A stretch of 64,000 nt of DNA from RGIG8597 sp050872545 (GCA_050872545.1 JBNMHA010000001.1:34221-98220); one strand, 5' to 3'; shown: positions 25,996 to 34,694, numbered from the stretch's first letter. Notes: a model not told the origin generated them from the letters alone. Made by a program: numbers and translations.

Positions 25996-27253
25996 ATTAT
26001 ATTTAGTAAAAGCCGGAACAAACGAATCTTTTGAAGTTCAAGACAACTGCACTGTAGGAAGGGAAGCATCAAATGAAATTGTGCTTTCTTCTTCCTACAT
26101 CAGCAAGTACCACTGCAAACTGACAAAGAAAGAAAATGTTTGGCTGCTAAGCGATTTAAATTCCACAAACGGAACATTTTTAAACGGTGAAAAAGTCACT
26201 CACACTACTGTACTGCGCGACAAAGATACGATAATGCTCGGTTGCAGCGATTTCACTTACAATGTGAAAGTTGACAATGACATTGAAATCCCGGAAATAA
26301 AAACGACTGTTCTGAATAATGAAAATATTGAGATTCTGCAGCATAATGAAAAGCCGCAGACTTTTTCAGAACACTTCAAACTGACCAATAATGCAAATCA
26401 TGACAAACTTTTATACATTTTAGTTCCGTCTGTTGCCGGGATATTTCTGCTTTTCCTAATTATCGCAAGCATTATCGGGTATTTTAAACAACCGAAAGCT
26501 GATGAAAAAAATACTGCGGCTGCCAATGTAATTGTCCGCAATGAACACACCGCTTTGGGAACCGGCATTACTCAAAATCAGCAAGTAACGCTTCCTGAAA
26601 AAGAAAAAATGCATTACATCGAGGATTTTATCGTAGAACGATTGATGAAACTCGGTGAAAAGCGTGAAAACATCACAACCGATATGATTACCAGAACAAT
26701 TTATTACATGGAATATTACAGACAAGGACAAACTTTTTATGACAGAATGGAAAAGCGCAAAAAGTACGTGCAGATTATCGAAGATGAACTGAAAAAAGTT
26801 AATTTGCCTGCAAGTTATTCTTTTATTCCTTTTGTTGAATCCGGATACGAACCTGAAGCATACAATAAAAAATCTGGAGCAAGAGGGATGTGGCAGTTTG
26901 TCCCTGCAACAGCCAAAGAGTACGGCTTAGCAGTCACAAAAAACCGAGACGACCGTACAGATGTCCGCAAATCCGCCAAAGCCGCCGCAAGATACCTTTC
27001 CGATATGTGTGCGGTTTTCGGTAATGACGCATTTCTACTTGTGACTGCTTCATTTAATTGCGGCGATGGACGGTTGAGAATTGCACTGAAAGAAGCCAAT
27101 GCACATGACGGAGATTCCAAAAGAAAACGCTCCTTTTTTTACTTATACGATAAAAAACTGATTCCACCTGAAACAAGAGATTATGTTTTCAAAGTCGTTG
27201 CGGCGGCTTTGCTTTCTGAATATCTTGCCCAACAGGAAATTACGGAGAAATAA
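25988..27253 (+). CDS. FHA domain - transmembrane - lytic transglycosylase fusion
   Basis: A 421-residue membrane protein. Residues 4-95 form an FHA phosphothreonine-binding domain with the key residues G24-R25, H42 and N61-G62 in LNSTNGTFLNG. One transmembrane helix is at about 141-166. The C-terminal half is an SLT transglycosylase domain (SFIPFVESGYEPEAYNKKSG with the catalytic glutamate in the ESGY motif, then ARGMWQFVPATAKEYGL), of MltD/Slt type. By topology FHA is cytoplasmic and the enzyme periplasmic. The ATG at 25988 overlaps the preceding stop by 8 bases; an in-frame start at 25952 is less likely. It ends directly before the uracil-DNA glycosylase ATG. Confidence 0.88.
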   Translation: MSKLYLVKAGTNESFEVQDNCTVGREASNEIVLSSSYISKYHCKLTKKENVWLLSDLNSTNGTFLNGEKVTHTTVLRDKDTIMLGCSDFTYNVKVDNDIEIPEIKTTVLNNENIEILQHNEKPQTFSEHFKLTNNANHDKLLYILVPSVAGIFLLFLIIASIIGYFKQPKADEKNTAAANVIVRNEHTALGTGITQNQQVTLPEKEKMHYIEDFIVERLMKLGEKRENITTDMITRTIYYMEYYRQGQTFYDRMEKRKKYVQIIEDELKKVNLPASYSFIPFVESGYEPEAYNKKSGARGMWQFVPATAKEYGLAVTKNRDDRTDVRKSAKAAARYLSDMCAVFGNDAFLLVTASFNCGDGRLRIALKEANAHDGDSKRKRSFFYLYDKKLIPPETRDYVFKVVAAALLSEYLAQQEITEK

Positions 27254-27964
27254 ATGGCTTCTTGGGAAAACTTTCTTGATGAAAACAAAGAACTTGTTGA
27301 TTCTATATTTACACACTTAAAGGAAGAAACTCGAAACGGAATTGAAATTACACCGCCGAAAGAACTTAGGCTGCGCTTTACATCACGTCAGCTTTCATCG
27401 GTAAAAATATTAATTTTAGGACAAGACCCGTATCCGCAATCCGGCGTAGCTACAGGACGAGCGTTTGAAGTAGGAACGCTGCATTCTTGGTTCGACAGCT
27501 TCAGAAATACATCGCTGAAAAACATTGTCCGTGCAATTTACGCTGCTGGAAATGACAGAATTTTGAAATTCAATGAAATTTTGCAGGAAATAAAAGCCGG
27601 CAATTTTAAAATTCTTGCGCCAAACGAACTATTTGCAGCACTTGAAGCGCAGGGCGTTCTGTTTTTAAACACCGCATTCAGCTGCCGAGTCGGTGAACCG
27701 GGTTCACACATAAAACTTTGGGAACCATTTACCGCTAAATTGCTTTCATTTATATCAAAAGAAAACCCGGAAATTCTCTGGTTCATCTGGGGAAGCATTG
27801 CCGAAAAGCAAACGCAAAATCTTTCCATTAAGAAACTGGTGTCATCACATCCTATGATATGCTGCAATAAACCGAAAGATTTTCTGTTTGACGTAAATAT
27901 GTTTAAGCAAACAAAAGACTTAATCTGCTGGACAGGAATACACGATCAGTGCATTAATGATTAA
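27254..27964 (+). CDS. ung: Uracil-DNA glycosylase
   Basis: A 236-residue family 1-like uracil-DNA glycosylase, removing uracil from DNA in base excision repair. The water-activating motif GQDPYPQ (D58) lies in ILILGQDPYPQSGVATG; LFLNTAFSCRVGEPGSH corresponds to the uracil-binding LLLNT segment. The C-terminal histidine loop reads SSHPMICCN instead of the usual HPSPLS, a mild divergence. CGGAG lies 6 bases before the ATG, which immediately follows the stop of the FHA-transglycosylase gene. Confidence 0.88.
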   Translation: MASWENFLDENKELVDSIFTHLKEETRNGIEITPPKELRLRFTSRQLSSVKILILGQDPYPQSGVATGRAFEVGTLHSWFDSFRNTSLKNIVRAIYAAGNDRILKFNEILQEIKAGNFKILAPNELFAALEAQGVLFLNTAFSCRVGEPGSHIKLWEPFTAKLLSFISKENPEILWFIWGSIAEKQTQNLSIKKLVSSHPMICCNKPKDFLFDVNMFKQTKDLICWTGIHDQCIND

Positions 27965-28012
27965 TCATTAGGTCTAATAATCAATATATGATTTCACAAA
28001 AGGGGGAGGAAA

Positions 28013-28603
28013 ATGAATCATATTAACAAGAAATTTTTATCTATTATAATTCTTCTAACGGCTTTTTGTGCCAACGCAATCGAGATTGTAAATCCGGAAT
28101 CACCGAAAGAACCGGAAGCAGAAAAGAAAAACATCACAAAAAAACAATACAACATCGAGTTTAAAAAACAAGACGGGCTTTTTTACCGCGGCTATACAGA
28201 AAGCATGACAGGTTTTTATCTTGACAAACTGACTTGGGACGGCAACAGCGAGGGAAATCAGGCGAAACTCATAGATTTTGTGAAATCAATCAATATTAAA
28301 GGCTACAAAATGAGTAAACGAACAGCCGAAAATTTGTCACTCGTATATTATATTCCGTATATTTTTGATATTGAACTGAAAAACGGCACAATAATCAAAG
28401 ACGCTAAAGGCAGAATTCCGCAAATTGATTCATTTTATGTCTTTGATGAAACCGGGAAAGAAAAGTGCTTTACATATTTTATGCGCTACTGGCTTGAAGA
28501 CAAGCGGATTTTTTCCGACAACAATTCCGATGATTACGATGAAACGCCGCCTTTGCCTAAAGAACTTGTCACATTCATCGAATTCGGTACGACAAAGAAA
28601 TAA
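28013..28603 (+). CDS. Secreted protein of unknown function
   Basis: I do not recognise this 196-residue protein. It has an N-terminal signal peptide (FLSIIILLTAFCANA, cleavage probably after ANA). The mature part has a Lys/Glu/Pro-rich stretch to about residue 45, then a compact domain with several aromatic residues, and an acidic NNSDDYDETPP segment near the end. A strong Shine-Dalgarno GGGGGAGG sits 5 bases before the ATG. The S4-domain gene follows after 12 bases. Confidence 0.72.
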   Translation: MNHINKKFLSIIILLTAFCANAIEIVNPESPKEPEAEKKNITKKQYNIEFKKQDGLFYRGYTESMTGFYLDKLTWDGNSEGNQAKLIDFVKSINIKGYKMSKRTAENLSLVYYIPYIFDIELKNGTIIKDAKGRIPQIDSFYVFDETGKEKCFTYFMRYWLEDKRIFSDNNSDDYDETPPLPKELVTFIEFGTTKK

Positions 28604-28615
28604 AGGAAACAAAAA

Positions 28616-28882
28616 ATGCGACTTGATAAATATTTAAAAACCGCACTTATTTTCAAAACCAGAAGCGGCGGTGAGAAAAATATAGAAAACGGCGGCGTTT
28701 TGCTTAACGGCAAACCAGCTAAACCGGCCTCCAATGTAAAAGAAGGCGACTTAATCACAATCCGCACTTTGGAAAAAGAAACAACTTACAAAATTGTACA
28801 ACTTCTGGAAAAAAATGTATCGCGTCAAATGGCAAAAGAAATGTACGAAATCGTAAGCGAGACAAAGTTAGATATTATCTGA
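28616..28882 (+). CDS. S4-domain RNA-binding protein (Hsp15/RqcP-like)
   Basis: An 88-residue protein made of little more than an S4 RNA-binding domain: MRLDKYLKTALIFKTRS, then GGVLLNGKPAKPASNVKEGD and ITIRT. Size and layout match the Hsp15/RqcP group that acts on stalled 50S subunits, although smaller S4 proteins have other roles. AGGAAAC precedes the ATG by about 6 bases. It is likely co-transcribed with the secreted protein before it. Confidence 0.85.
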   Translation: MRLDKYLKTALIFKTRSGGEKNIENGGVLLNGKPAKPASNVKEGDLITIRTLEKETTYKIVQLLEKNVSRQMAKEMYEIVSETKLDII

Positions 28883-28907
28883 CACAAAGTCTGGAAAGTT
28901 TTTGGTA

Positions 28908-29195
28908 ATGTACGGCATAAGCGATAAAGTTCTGAATTCCATTATAGAATCAGCCATTTCTTATGAATTGGAATACGTCATTTTATTCGGATCACGTGCA
29001 AGAGGTGATTATAAAGAACGAAGCGATATAGATTTGGCAGTACTCGGCAAGAACGCAGATATATTCGGCATTGAGGCAGAAGAAAAAATTCCTACGTTAT
29101 TAAAATTTGATGTTGTAAATATGGGCAAACCAATTCAAAAAGATTTGCTTGATTCAATAAAAAAGGACGGAGTAATTATTTATGAAAAAATATGA
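28908..29195 (+). CDS. MNT-type nucleotidyltransferase (antitoxin of a HEPN/MNT pair)
   Basis: A 95-residue minimal nucleotidyltransferase. It has the fold motif GSRARGDYKERSDIDLAV, with G28-S29 and the two metal-binding aspartates D40 and D42. Start taken at ATG 28908; a TTG two codons upstream is possible. Ribosome site is weak. It overlaps the HEPN gene by 14 bases. In type VII toxin-antitoxin systems such MNT proteins neutralise the HEPN RNase by adding AMP to it. Chromosomal pairs can also be inactive relics, but here all key residues remain. Confidence 0.87.
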   Translation: MYGISDKVLNSIIESAISYELEYVILFGSRARGDYKERSDIDLAVLGKNADIFGIEAEEKIPTLLKFDVVNMGKPIQKDLLDSIKKDGVIIYEKI

Positions 29196-29586
29196 AAACT
29201 TTTGCCGGGCATATAAAAACCTTTCAGATGCAATTACACTTGAACCTCCTTACAGCACTGTAGTTCTTACCGGACTTGTAGGATTATTTGAAATCACATT
29301 TGAACAAGCTTGGAAAATGATGAAAGAATTGCTGGAATACAGCGGTTACTCCGAGAACTGCACGGACTCACCGCGAATGGTAATAAAAACCGCATACCAA
29401 GCCGGAATGATAAATGATGAAACCGCCTGGCTTAACGCTCTGGCAGCACGCAACAATGTAACGCACTCTTATAACGAAGATATTGCATTGTCCATTATTG
29501 ATGATACAAAACGGCTTTTTATGAAAATGTTTGCGCAGCTGAAAGACGAAACAGAACATAAATGGCTGCCAATGAATGAATTATGA
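29182..29586 (+). CDS. HEPN-domain protein (nucleotidyltransferase substrate-binding, HI0074-like)
   Basis: A 134-residue helical protein of the HI0074-like HEPN family. The RNase-type motif R-x4-H is present as R90-NNVT-H95 followed by SYN, so the catalytic residues are intact. The ATG lies within the end of the MNT gene (14-base overlap), meaning coupled translation. Probable role: toxin RNase of a type VII pair, AMPylated near the active site by the partner. It is followed by a 16-base palindrome (29616-29631). Confidence 0.87.
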   Translation: MKKYENFCRAYKNLSDAITLEPPYSTVVLTGLVGLFEITFEQAWKMMKELLEYSGYSENCTDSPRMVIKTAYQAGMINDETAWLNALAARNNVTHSYNEDIALSIIDDTKRLFMKMFAQLKDETEHKWLPMNEL

Positions 29587-29615
29587 TAACTTTTATGTGA
29601 AATGTAGCTGATATT

Positions 29616-29631
29616 TCTCATAATTATGAGA
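29616..29631. repeat. Perfect 16-base palindrome downstream of the HEPN/MNT pair
   Basis: TCTCATAATTATGAGA is fully self-complementary. TGTAG (29604-29608) and CTACA (29636-29640) add a second complementary step. There is no T-run after it, so it is not a typical terminator; it could be an operator or transcript-end structure. Confidence 0.6.
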
Positions 29632-29690
29632 TAAACTACAACTTTTATTCCGCTTAAAATCCTCACTTTGTAACTTTTACAAGAATTCTA

Positions 29691-29701
29691 CCCCCCCCCC
29701 C
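29691..29701. repeat. Homopolymer tract C11
   Basis: Eleven consecutive C, 144 bases before the ATG of the Cache chemoreceptor. Long G/C runs are rare in AT-rich genomes and are prone to slipped-strand length change. In treponemes such tracts upstream of genes are known to alter promoter activity. Confidence 0.9.
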
Positions 29702-29844
29702 ACGTTTTTTTTACATTTTCGCCAACTTTTAATACTTAATTTCTTTTTCATTGAATTTTGAATTTAATTCTTCTATTTTTATCCTAAATATTCATTATAT
29801 TGTTCAATCAATCGCAACATACGCAAATCCAAAGGAGGTTTTCC

Positions 29845-31947
29845 ATGAAATCGGCAGCAAAAAAACAAGGAAAACTTGTTCATAATTTCATTTTATCAAT
29901 CGGTTTATGTATTTTTGTATTCATTACTTTTCAAATATTTTACTTATCTAATGAAGTAAAAAGCAAAATCTCACAGTTATACCAAGCATCATGCAGTGAA
30001 ATCGTTGTTGCAAGAGCGGCTCAAATTTCAGAATGGAATGAAATCTTTATTAATGACTTGCGCTACTTGACAGAACAAAAAGTTGTGAAAAACGGAAATA
30101 TTGACGAGATTCACACTTGGATAGAAGAACACGGCGACTTTCCTAATCCCGAATTCGGAATGACATTATTTGCAGACATCAACGGCAATACAACTGTTTT
30201 CAATAGTTCTGCAAGTGCGAATATTTCAGACAGAAACTACTTTAAAAACTTTATCAGTAAAAAACCTGCCGAGTTTACAACAGCACCGGTAAAAGAACGG
30301 GCTTACGAACGCTACATGTATTTCTGTGCAAAAACCGCCTACAATTCACAAAATATTCCGATTGGATTCTTTGCAAACGGCGTTTACCTAGATAACCTGA
30401 TAGAAATATGCAACAACATTAAATTGGGTAACAATGCGCATTCCGTTATTCTCGACGGTGACGGAAGAGTTATTTCCCATTACAACAAAGACTACATAAT
30501 GAAAGTAAATTACCTTACAGATCCGGAAGGTGCCGACAACAAAGGATTGCAAAATCTTGCAAGAAAAATGGTTGCCGGAGAAACATCAAGCTCTTGGATA
30601 AGGAAAGATAAAGTAGATTACTTTGCAGCGTTTGCGCCGGTGCCGGGAACCGACTGGTCAATTGCTTTGGAAATTCCGAAACTGCAAATTAACAAAATTG
30701 CCAATGTGCTTTCACTTACTATTTTTGTATTCGGCATTATAATGGCACTGGCAATTACCGTTGTCGTAGTGTTTCTTTTCTCAAAAATTACAAAGCCTCT
30801 TAATGAGTTTGAACATGCGATGCTTGAAATTGCTTCCGGAGAAGCCGATTTGACCAAAAGAATTAACATTGACCGCAATGACGAAATAGGTCGACTTGCT
30901 GCAAGTTTCAACATGTTTATGGAAAGAAACCAAAATATTATACTGACAATCAAACAATCGGAACAACGGCTTTCCGAAATTGAAAGTGAAACGGCGCAGA
31001 AACTTGTTGATACAAAAGACGCAATCAAACAATTGTCATACAACATTGATAATATTGAAACGCAAGAAAAAAATCAGTCGGGTGCAGTGGATGAAACAGC
31101 CGGCGCAGTAGAAGAAATTACGCAGAATATTGACTCGCTGGAACGAATGATTCAAACAACAGCCGCCGGAATGACGCAAGCTTCCGCTGCAATCGAACAG
31201 ATGATAAGTAATATTAATTCAATCAATACTTCTGTGGAAAAAATGTCTGCTGACTTTAATGAACTGCAAAAAGATGCACACGTCGGAATCGAAAAGCAGC
31301 ACGCTGTAAATGAAACTGTTATTTCAATTTCAGAACAATCTGCAATGCTTATGAATGCAAACAACGCTATTGCCAATATTGCCAACCAGACAAATATGCT
31401 GGCAATGAATGCCGCTATAGAAGCCGCTCATGCCGGAGATGCCGGAAAAGGTTTCTCGGTAGTTGCCGATGAAATCCGCAAATTATCAGAAACTTCTGCG
31501 GAACAATCACGCACAATAGGAGATGAACTGAAAAAAATTACCGGCTCAATTTCATCTGTTGTAAAAATGTCTGATGATTCTGCAAAAACTTTCAGTTCCG
31601 TATCGAAAAGAATCGAACAAACAGACAACGTCATAAATCAAATTCACAACGCTATGGAAGAACAAAAAGACGGCTCCACTCAAATCCTTGAAGCACTTCG
31701 TACAGTAAACGACAATACTTCGGAACTGAAAGTTGCCGCTACGGAAATGGCAGCCGGAAACAAAACAATTCTTGAAAGTATGAAACTTCTGCGTGATGTA
31801 ACGCTTACAATCAATAATTCAATAGAAAAAATGGCTGTTGAAACAGAACATCTTCAGGAGGTAGAAAAACGATTGTCCGAAATGACAGAAGATATGTCTG
31901 CATCGGTTAAACAAATCGGTGAAGAAATAGATCAATTCCAAGTATAA
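29845..31947 (+). CDS. Methyl-accepting chemotaxis protein with Cache sensor
   Basis: A 700-residue chemoreceptor starting at ATG 29845, 5 bases after AAAGGAGG. TM1 is about residues 15-38. A periplasmic dCache-type sensor spans about 40-280 (ISDRNYFKNFIS, ARKMVAGETSSSWIRKDKVDY, FAPVPGTDWSIALEIP). TM2 is about 290-312 and is followed by a HAMP domain (FSKITKPLNEFEHAMLEIASG). The signalling domain has an intact hairpin tip (IANQTNMLAMNAAIEAAHAGDAGKGF). No CheR-tether pentapeptide is present at the C-terminus. The ligand cannot be predicted; dCache receptors often sense amino acids or organic acids. A C11 tract lies upstream. Confidence 0.95.
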   Translation: MKSAAKKQGKLVHNFILSIGLCIFVFITFQIFYLSNEVKSKISQLYQASCSEIVVARAAQISEWNEIFINDLRYLTEQKVVKNGNIDEIHTWIEEHGDFPNPEFGMTLFADINGNTTVFNSSASANISDRNYFKNFISKKPAEFTTAPVKERAYERYMYFCAKTAYNSQNIPIGFFANGVYLDNLIEICNNIKLGNNAHSVILDGDGRVISHYNKDYIMKVNYLTDPEGADNKGLQNLARKMVAGETSSSWIRKDKVDYFAAFAPVPGTDWSIALEIPKLQINKIANVLSLTIFVFGIIMALAITVVVVFLFSKITKPLNEFEHAMLEIASGEADLTKRINIDRNDEIGRLAASFNMFMERNQNIILTIKQSEQRLSEIESETAQKLVDTKDAIKQLSYNIDNIETQEKNQSGAVDETAGAVEEITQNIDSLERMIQTTAAGMTQASAAIEQMISNINSINTSVEKMSADFNELQKDAHVGIEKQHAVNETVISISEQSAMLMNANNAIANIANQTNMLAMNAAIEAAHAGDAGKGFSVVADEIRKLSETSAEQSRTIGDELKKITGSISSVVKMSDDSAKTFSSVSKRIEQTDNVINQIHNAMEEQKDGSTQILEALRTVNDNTSELKVAATEMAAGNKTILESMKLLRDVTLTINNSIEKMAVETEHLQEVEKRLSEMTEDMSASVKQIGEEIDQFQV

Positions 31948-31979
31948 TTAAAAAAGTAACCAAGGCTAAATCTAATCTC

Positions 31980-32016
31980 AAGGCAGCTTTCCGTTGGTAG
32001 CTGCCTTCCTTTATTT
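31980..32016 (+). terminator. Terminator of the Cache chemoreceptor gene
   Basis: Stem AAGGCAGCT (31980-31988) with AGCTGCCTT (31999-32007), 10-base loop, then CCTTTATTT. It overlaps the stop end of the converging capA-like gene. Confidence 0.75.
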
Positions 32017-33147
32017 ATCAGGCGTGTCAATTTTTTCCCAAGGCAGAATTTCTCCGAGTTGCTCTTTCATCAGATTGAAGCGCGTTATGTAATAATCTTT
32101 CAGTTCGTCCGATTCCAAACTATCGATAAATGCTTCGTTAAACTCATAAAGCTTTATCTGTGCTGACGAATAATCAACTTTTGTCGTTATCTGAATCGGC
32201 GTAAGTCGGTACTCAAATTTTTTGTTCTGCCAATGTCTAAGCACATCAACTTTAAGGATATACGAATCCCCGGTATACTCGCGAAAAGCTCCGGGATTTT
32301 TATAATTCATTTTGTAACGTTGCCCGGAAATAAAATTTCCCATTGAGTACATTATCAACGTTTCACGATTATCCGAAGCTGCGTATTTTTCCCAAGCTTG
32401 TACGACATGCGGATGATGTGCCCAAATAATATCCGCACCGCTTTCTGCCAATTTTCTGAAATATTCTCGGCGCAAATCGGTAATACTGCGCACATATTCA
32501 GGTTCCGCCGTATGAACAGAAAGAACAAGCAAATCGCACATCGTTCTTTCTCTGATTTCAGCAACTTTCTCGGCAAACTCCCGGCGATATTCCTTGTTGT
32601 AATAGTAAAGCTGCACTTTATGCCTGCTTTCGTCATAAAGATTAAGAATTTCCGTCACTGCCACAAACGCAATTCGCAAATTATTCTTGCATATAATCTG
32701 CACATCAAGCCCGTCAAACGCAGTTTTCCGTATTCCCGAAAAATAGATTTTTCTATGTCCTTTCTTATCGTATTTTTTTTGCAGAAATTTTGCCGAATCA
32801 AGCGTTGCCAAAACTCCGCTGATTCCTTGGTCATTGGAATGATTATTTGCAAGAGAAAAAATATCCACACCTGCGTTAATAACAGCTTCCACATATTCAC
32901 TGTGGACATTAAAATTAGGGTAGGTAGAATATGGAAGCGAATTATCTATTGGGAATTCAAGATTGCCGAAAGTTAAATCGTCCGCTAGAAGATATTCGGC
33001 TACATTCTCATACATTACGGAAAAATCTTTCATATTAAAATTAACATCATGCGCCATAACATCGCCGATAAAACTAAGCTTCAAAACTTGGGAAGAACAG
33101 CCGCACAAAAATACTGCGGCAACAAAAGATAAAAAATAATTCCTCAC
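32011..33147 (-). CDS. CapA-family lipoprotein (poly-gamma-glutamate capsule synthesis-like)
   Basis: A predicted lipoprotein of 378 residues. The signal peptide ends at lipobox LCGC (C17). The body is the PGA_cap/CapA calcineurin-like fold: LSFIGDVMAHD, FSLANNHSNDQG with the metal-binding NHS, and WAHHPHVVQAWEKY. CapA in Bacillus supports polyglutamate export, but most homologues elsewhere are of uncertain role, possibly phosphoesterases acting on envelope polymers. Of two GTG codons, 33147 has GGAG 5 bases upstream and is preferred over 33153. A second, non-lipoprotein CapA homologue lies in the glycan locus at 59004-60158; they are clearly diverged. Confidence 0.85.
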   Translation of the reverse strand: MRNYFLSFVAAVFLCGCSSQVLKLSFIGDVMAHDVNFNMKDFSVMYENVAEYLLADDLTFGNLEFPIDNSLPYSTYPNFNVHSEYVEAVINAGVDIFSLANNHSNDQGISGVLATLDSAKFLQKKYDKKGHRKIYFSGIRKTAFDGLDVQIICKNNLRIAFVAVTEILNLYDESRHKVQLYYYNKEYRREFAEKVAEIRERTMCDLLVLSVHTAEPEYVRSITDLRREYFRKLAESGADIIWAHHPHVVQAWEKYAASDNRETLIMYSMGNFISGQRYKMNYKNPGAFREYTGDSYILKVDVLRHWQNKKFEYRLTPIQITTKVDYSSAQIKLYEFNEAFIDSLESDELKDYYITRFNLMKEQLGEILPWEKIDTPDK

Positions 33148-33274
33148 TTTCACTCCAAAAGCGATACTTTATTTATCTTATATCGCAATGTCAACAGTTA
33201 TTTTTTATTACTTTACAGAAAACTTTTATTAATGTAAAAATAACGATAAATCAAAATTCAAAGGAGGTCATTTT

Positions 33275-33640
33275 ATGACTAAAAAATTTCTATCTTTATT
33301 TGCAGTATTAAGTATTGCTGCTATGGCTATTTTGAGTAGCTGTACTTCTGCCGGTGTAGAATGCGGTTTAATCGGAAAATGGGAATACTCTGAAAGTGGA
33401 TTAAAAATCACTGCAGAATTTACATCCGATGACTTGTTCAAAGTTACTACAGAAGCAACTGTTTTCTCAGTAACAACCACAAATACTACCGAATCTAATG
33501 TTAAATCCGTAAAAGATCATACTGTAACAACTGAAAAAAGTGGTGTAGAAGCAGACGTTGAATACAAAGATTTGGGATGTGATTCTGTTAAATTCAAATT
33601 TGTCGGTGAAGATTGGCGAACTTATAAAAAAGTATTCTAA
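33275..33640 (+). CDS. Small lipoprotein of unknown function, family member 1
   Basis: A 121-residue predicted lipoprotein, with a signal peptide ending LSSC (C23). The mature part begins near AGVECGLIGKWEYSESG and continues with threonine-rich beta strands. The CGLIGKWE block recurs as CGLVGEWK in the lipoprotein at 55296, so both seem to belong to one paralogous lipocalin/beta-barrel-like family. AAAGGAGG is 7 bases before the ATG, implying strong expression. It has its own terminator at 33672. Confidence 0.8.
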   Translation: MTKKFLSLFAVLSIAAMAILSSCTSAGVECGLIGKWEYSESGLKITAEFTSDDLFKVTTEATVFSVTTTNTTESNVKSVKDHTVTTEKSGVEADVEYKDLGCDSVKFKFVGEDWRTYKKVF

Positions 33641-33671
33641 TAGCTAAACACTGAAATTTAACCGTACAAAC

Positions 33672-33721
33672 AAAATGCCTCCGGGAACTGTAAAACGCTC
33701 AATTCCCGAAGGCATTTTTTT
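33672..33721. terminator. Strong terminator between converging small-lipoprotein genes
   Basis: AAAATGCCTCCGGGAA pairs with TTCCCGAAGGCATTTT (one C/A mismatch) around a 15-base loop and is followed by T7. The A-rich left side makes it usable from the minus strand too. Confidence 0.9.
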
Positions 33722-33757
33722 GTTTTCATACGTAGGTTTATGCTTATGTCATTGCGT

Positions 33758-34054
33758 CTATTTGTAAAATCTATAAGTATAACTGCTCGCTATTTTCTTT
33801 ACCAAAACCGTATCTGGCGTGTAATCAAATGATACATAATCGGCATCACTTTCCACATAAACTTCCACAAAAGCATACGGAGCTATAATTATACTCGATG
33901 GCTCTCCGTATTTTATATTTTTCACGGTAATTGTTTTGCTTGTGTCATTATCAAAAGTCCACATTATACAAGTACAGTCTCCGACTCTGCACGGATTGCA
34001 GCCGATAAGCATGAACATTCCAACAATTGATAACGCAAATAATAATTTTTTCAT
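33758..34054 (-). CDS. Small lipoprotein of unknown function
   Basis: A 98-residue predicted lipoprotein with lipobox LIGC (C19), followed by a cysteine-rich start CNPCRVGDCTC and a beta-rich remainder (IIIAPYAFVEVYVESD). It shares no clear similarity with the lipoprotein facing it at 33275. It begins 10 bases after the rsmG stop with a good ribosome site (AAGGAG), so it is probably the last gene of the rsmG operon. I cannot assign a function. Confidence 0.75.
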   Translation of the reverse strand: MKKLLFALSIVGMFMLIGCNPCRVGDCTCIMWTFDNDTSKTITVKNIKYGEPSSIIIAPYAFVEVYVESDADYVSFDYTPDTVLVKKIASSYTYRFYK

Positions 34055-34064
34055 TCATCACTCC

Positions 34065-34694
34065 TTAATTATCTGATTTTAAAAATAGCAGACATCGCTC
34101 TTTTTCTTTTATTTCAGGGCATATTTTCTCAATTTTCATCGTGTATTTCAGCCCTTTTATACCGGTAAGCTCTTCATCGATTGTCTCACGGCGACCTTTA
34201 AAAAGCAAATACGGGATTCCAGATTTAAAGTACGGCATTGTCATCTGCAATATTTCAGCTGTCGATTTAAATGCACGGCATGTAATAACATCAGTTTTTT
34301 CGCAGAAATCATTTACAAGGCACGAATGCACACGAACATTTTTCAGTTCCAAAACTTTTGCCGCTTCATTAAGGTACGCCGCTTTTTTTGGGCTTTTTTC
34401 TACCAAATGCACAATTTTATTCGGAAATGCAGTTCCAAGCAACAAACCGGGAAATCCGCCGCCGCTTCCCAAATCAGTAATTACAGAAAAAGGCTCAAAA
34501 TATGAAAAACCACCGATACAGTCATAAATATGTTCCAAAATTATAGTTTCTGCGGAAAGCTTTCTGGAAATCACGTTCAATTCCTGATTTTTCTCCATTA
34601 GGAAATCAAAAAATTTGCAAAAGTTTTCAGTTTTATCCGCAAATCCCAAAGGCGTAAGCAATGATTCCAAATACATTCGTTGTTTTTCTGTCAT
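34065..34694 (-). CDS. rsmG: 16S rRNA (guanine-N7) methyltransferase RsmG
   Basis: A 209-residue SAM-dependent methyltransferase that modifies G527 of 16S rRNA. It shows ITDLGSGGGFPGLLLG (SAM-binding motif I) near 68, LVEKSPKKAAYLNEAAK, and ITCRAFKS. Length and layout match RsmG/GidB. It overlaps the truA stop by 4 bases (ATGA), so translation is coupled. Confidence 0.95.
   Translation of the reverse strand: MTEKQRMYLESLLTPLGFADKTENFCKFFDFLMEKNQELNVISRKLSAETIILEHIYDCIGGFSYFEPFSVITDLGSGGGFPGLLLGTAFPNKIVHLVEKSPKKAAYLNEAAKVLELKNVRVHSCLVNDFCEKTDVITCRAFKSTAEILQMTMPYFKSGIPYLLFKGRRETIDEELTGIKGLKYTMKIEKICPEIKEKERCLLFLKSDN

Larger units (their letters stand above)
29587..29844. other. Intergenic region with palindrome and C11 tract
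   Basis: This 258-base stretch between the HEPN gene and the Cache chemoreceptor holds no plausible gene. It contains the perfect 16-base palindrome TCTCATAATTATGAGA, flanked by TGTAG and CTACA that extend the hairpin. Next comes a run of 11 C followed by T8, and then an AT-rich stretch with a TATATT box near 29796 that may be the receptor's -10 element. Confidence 0.5.
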
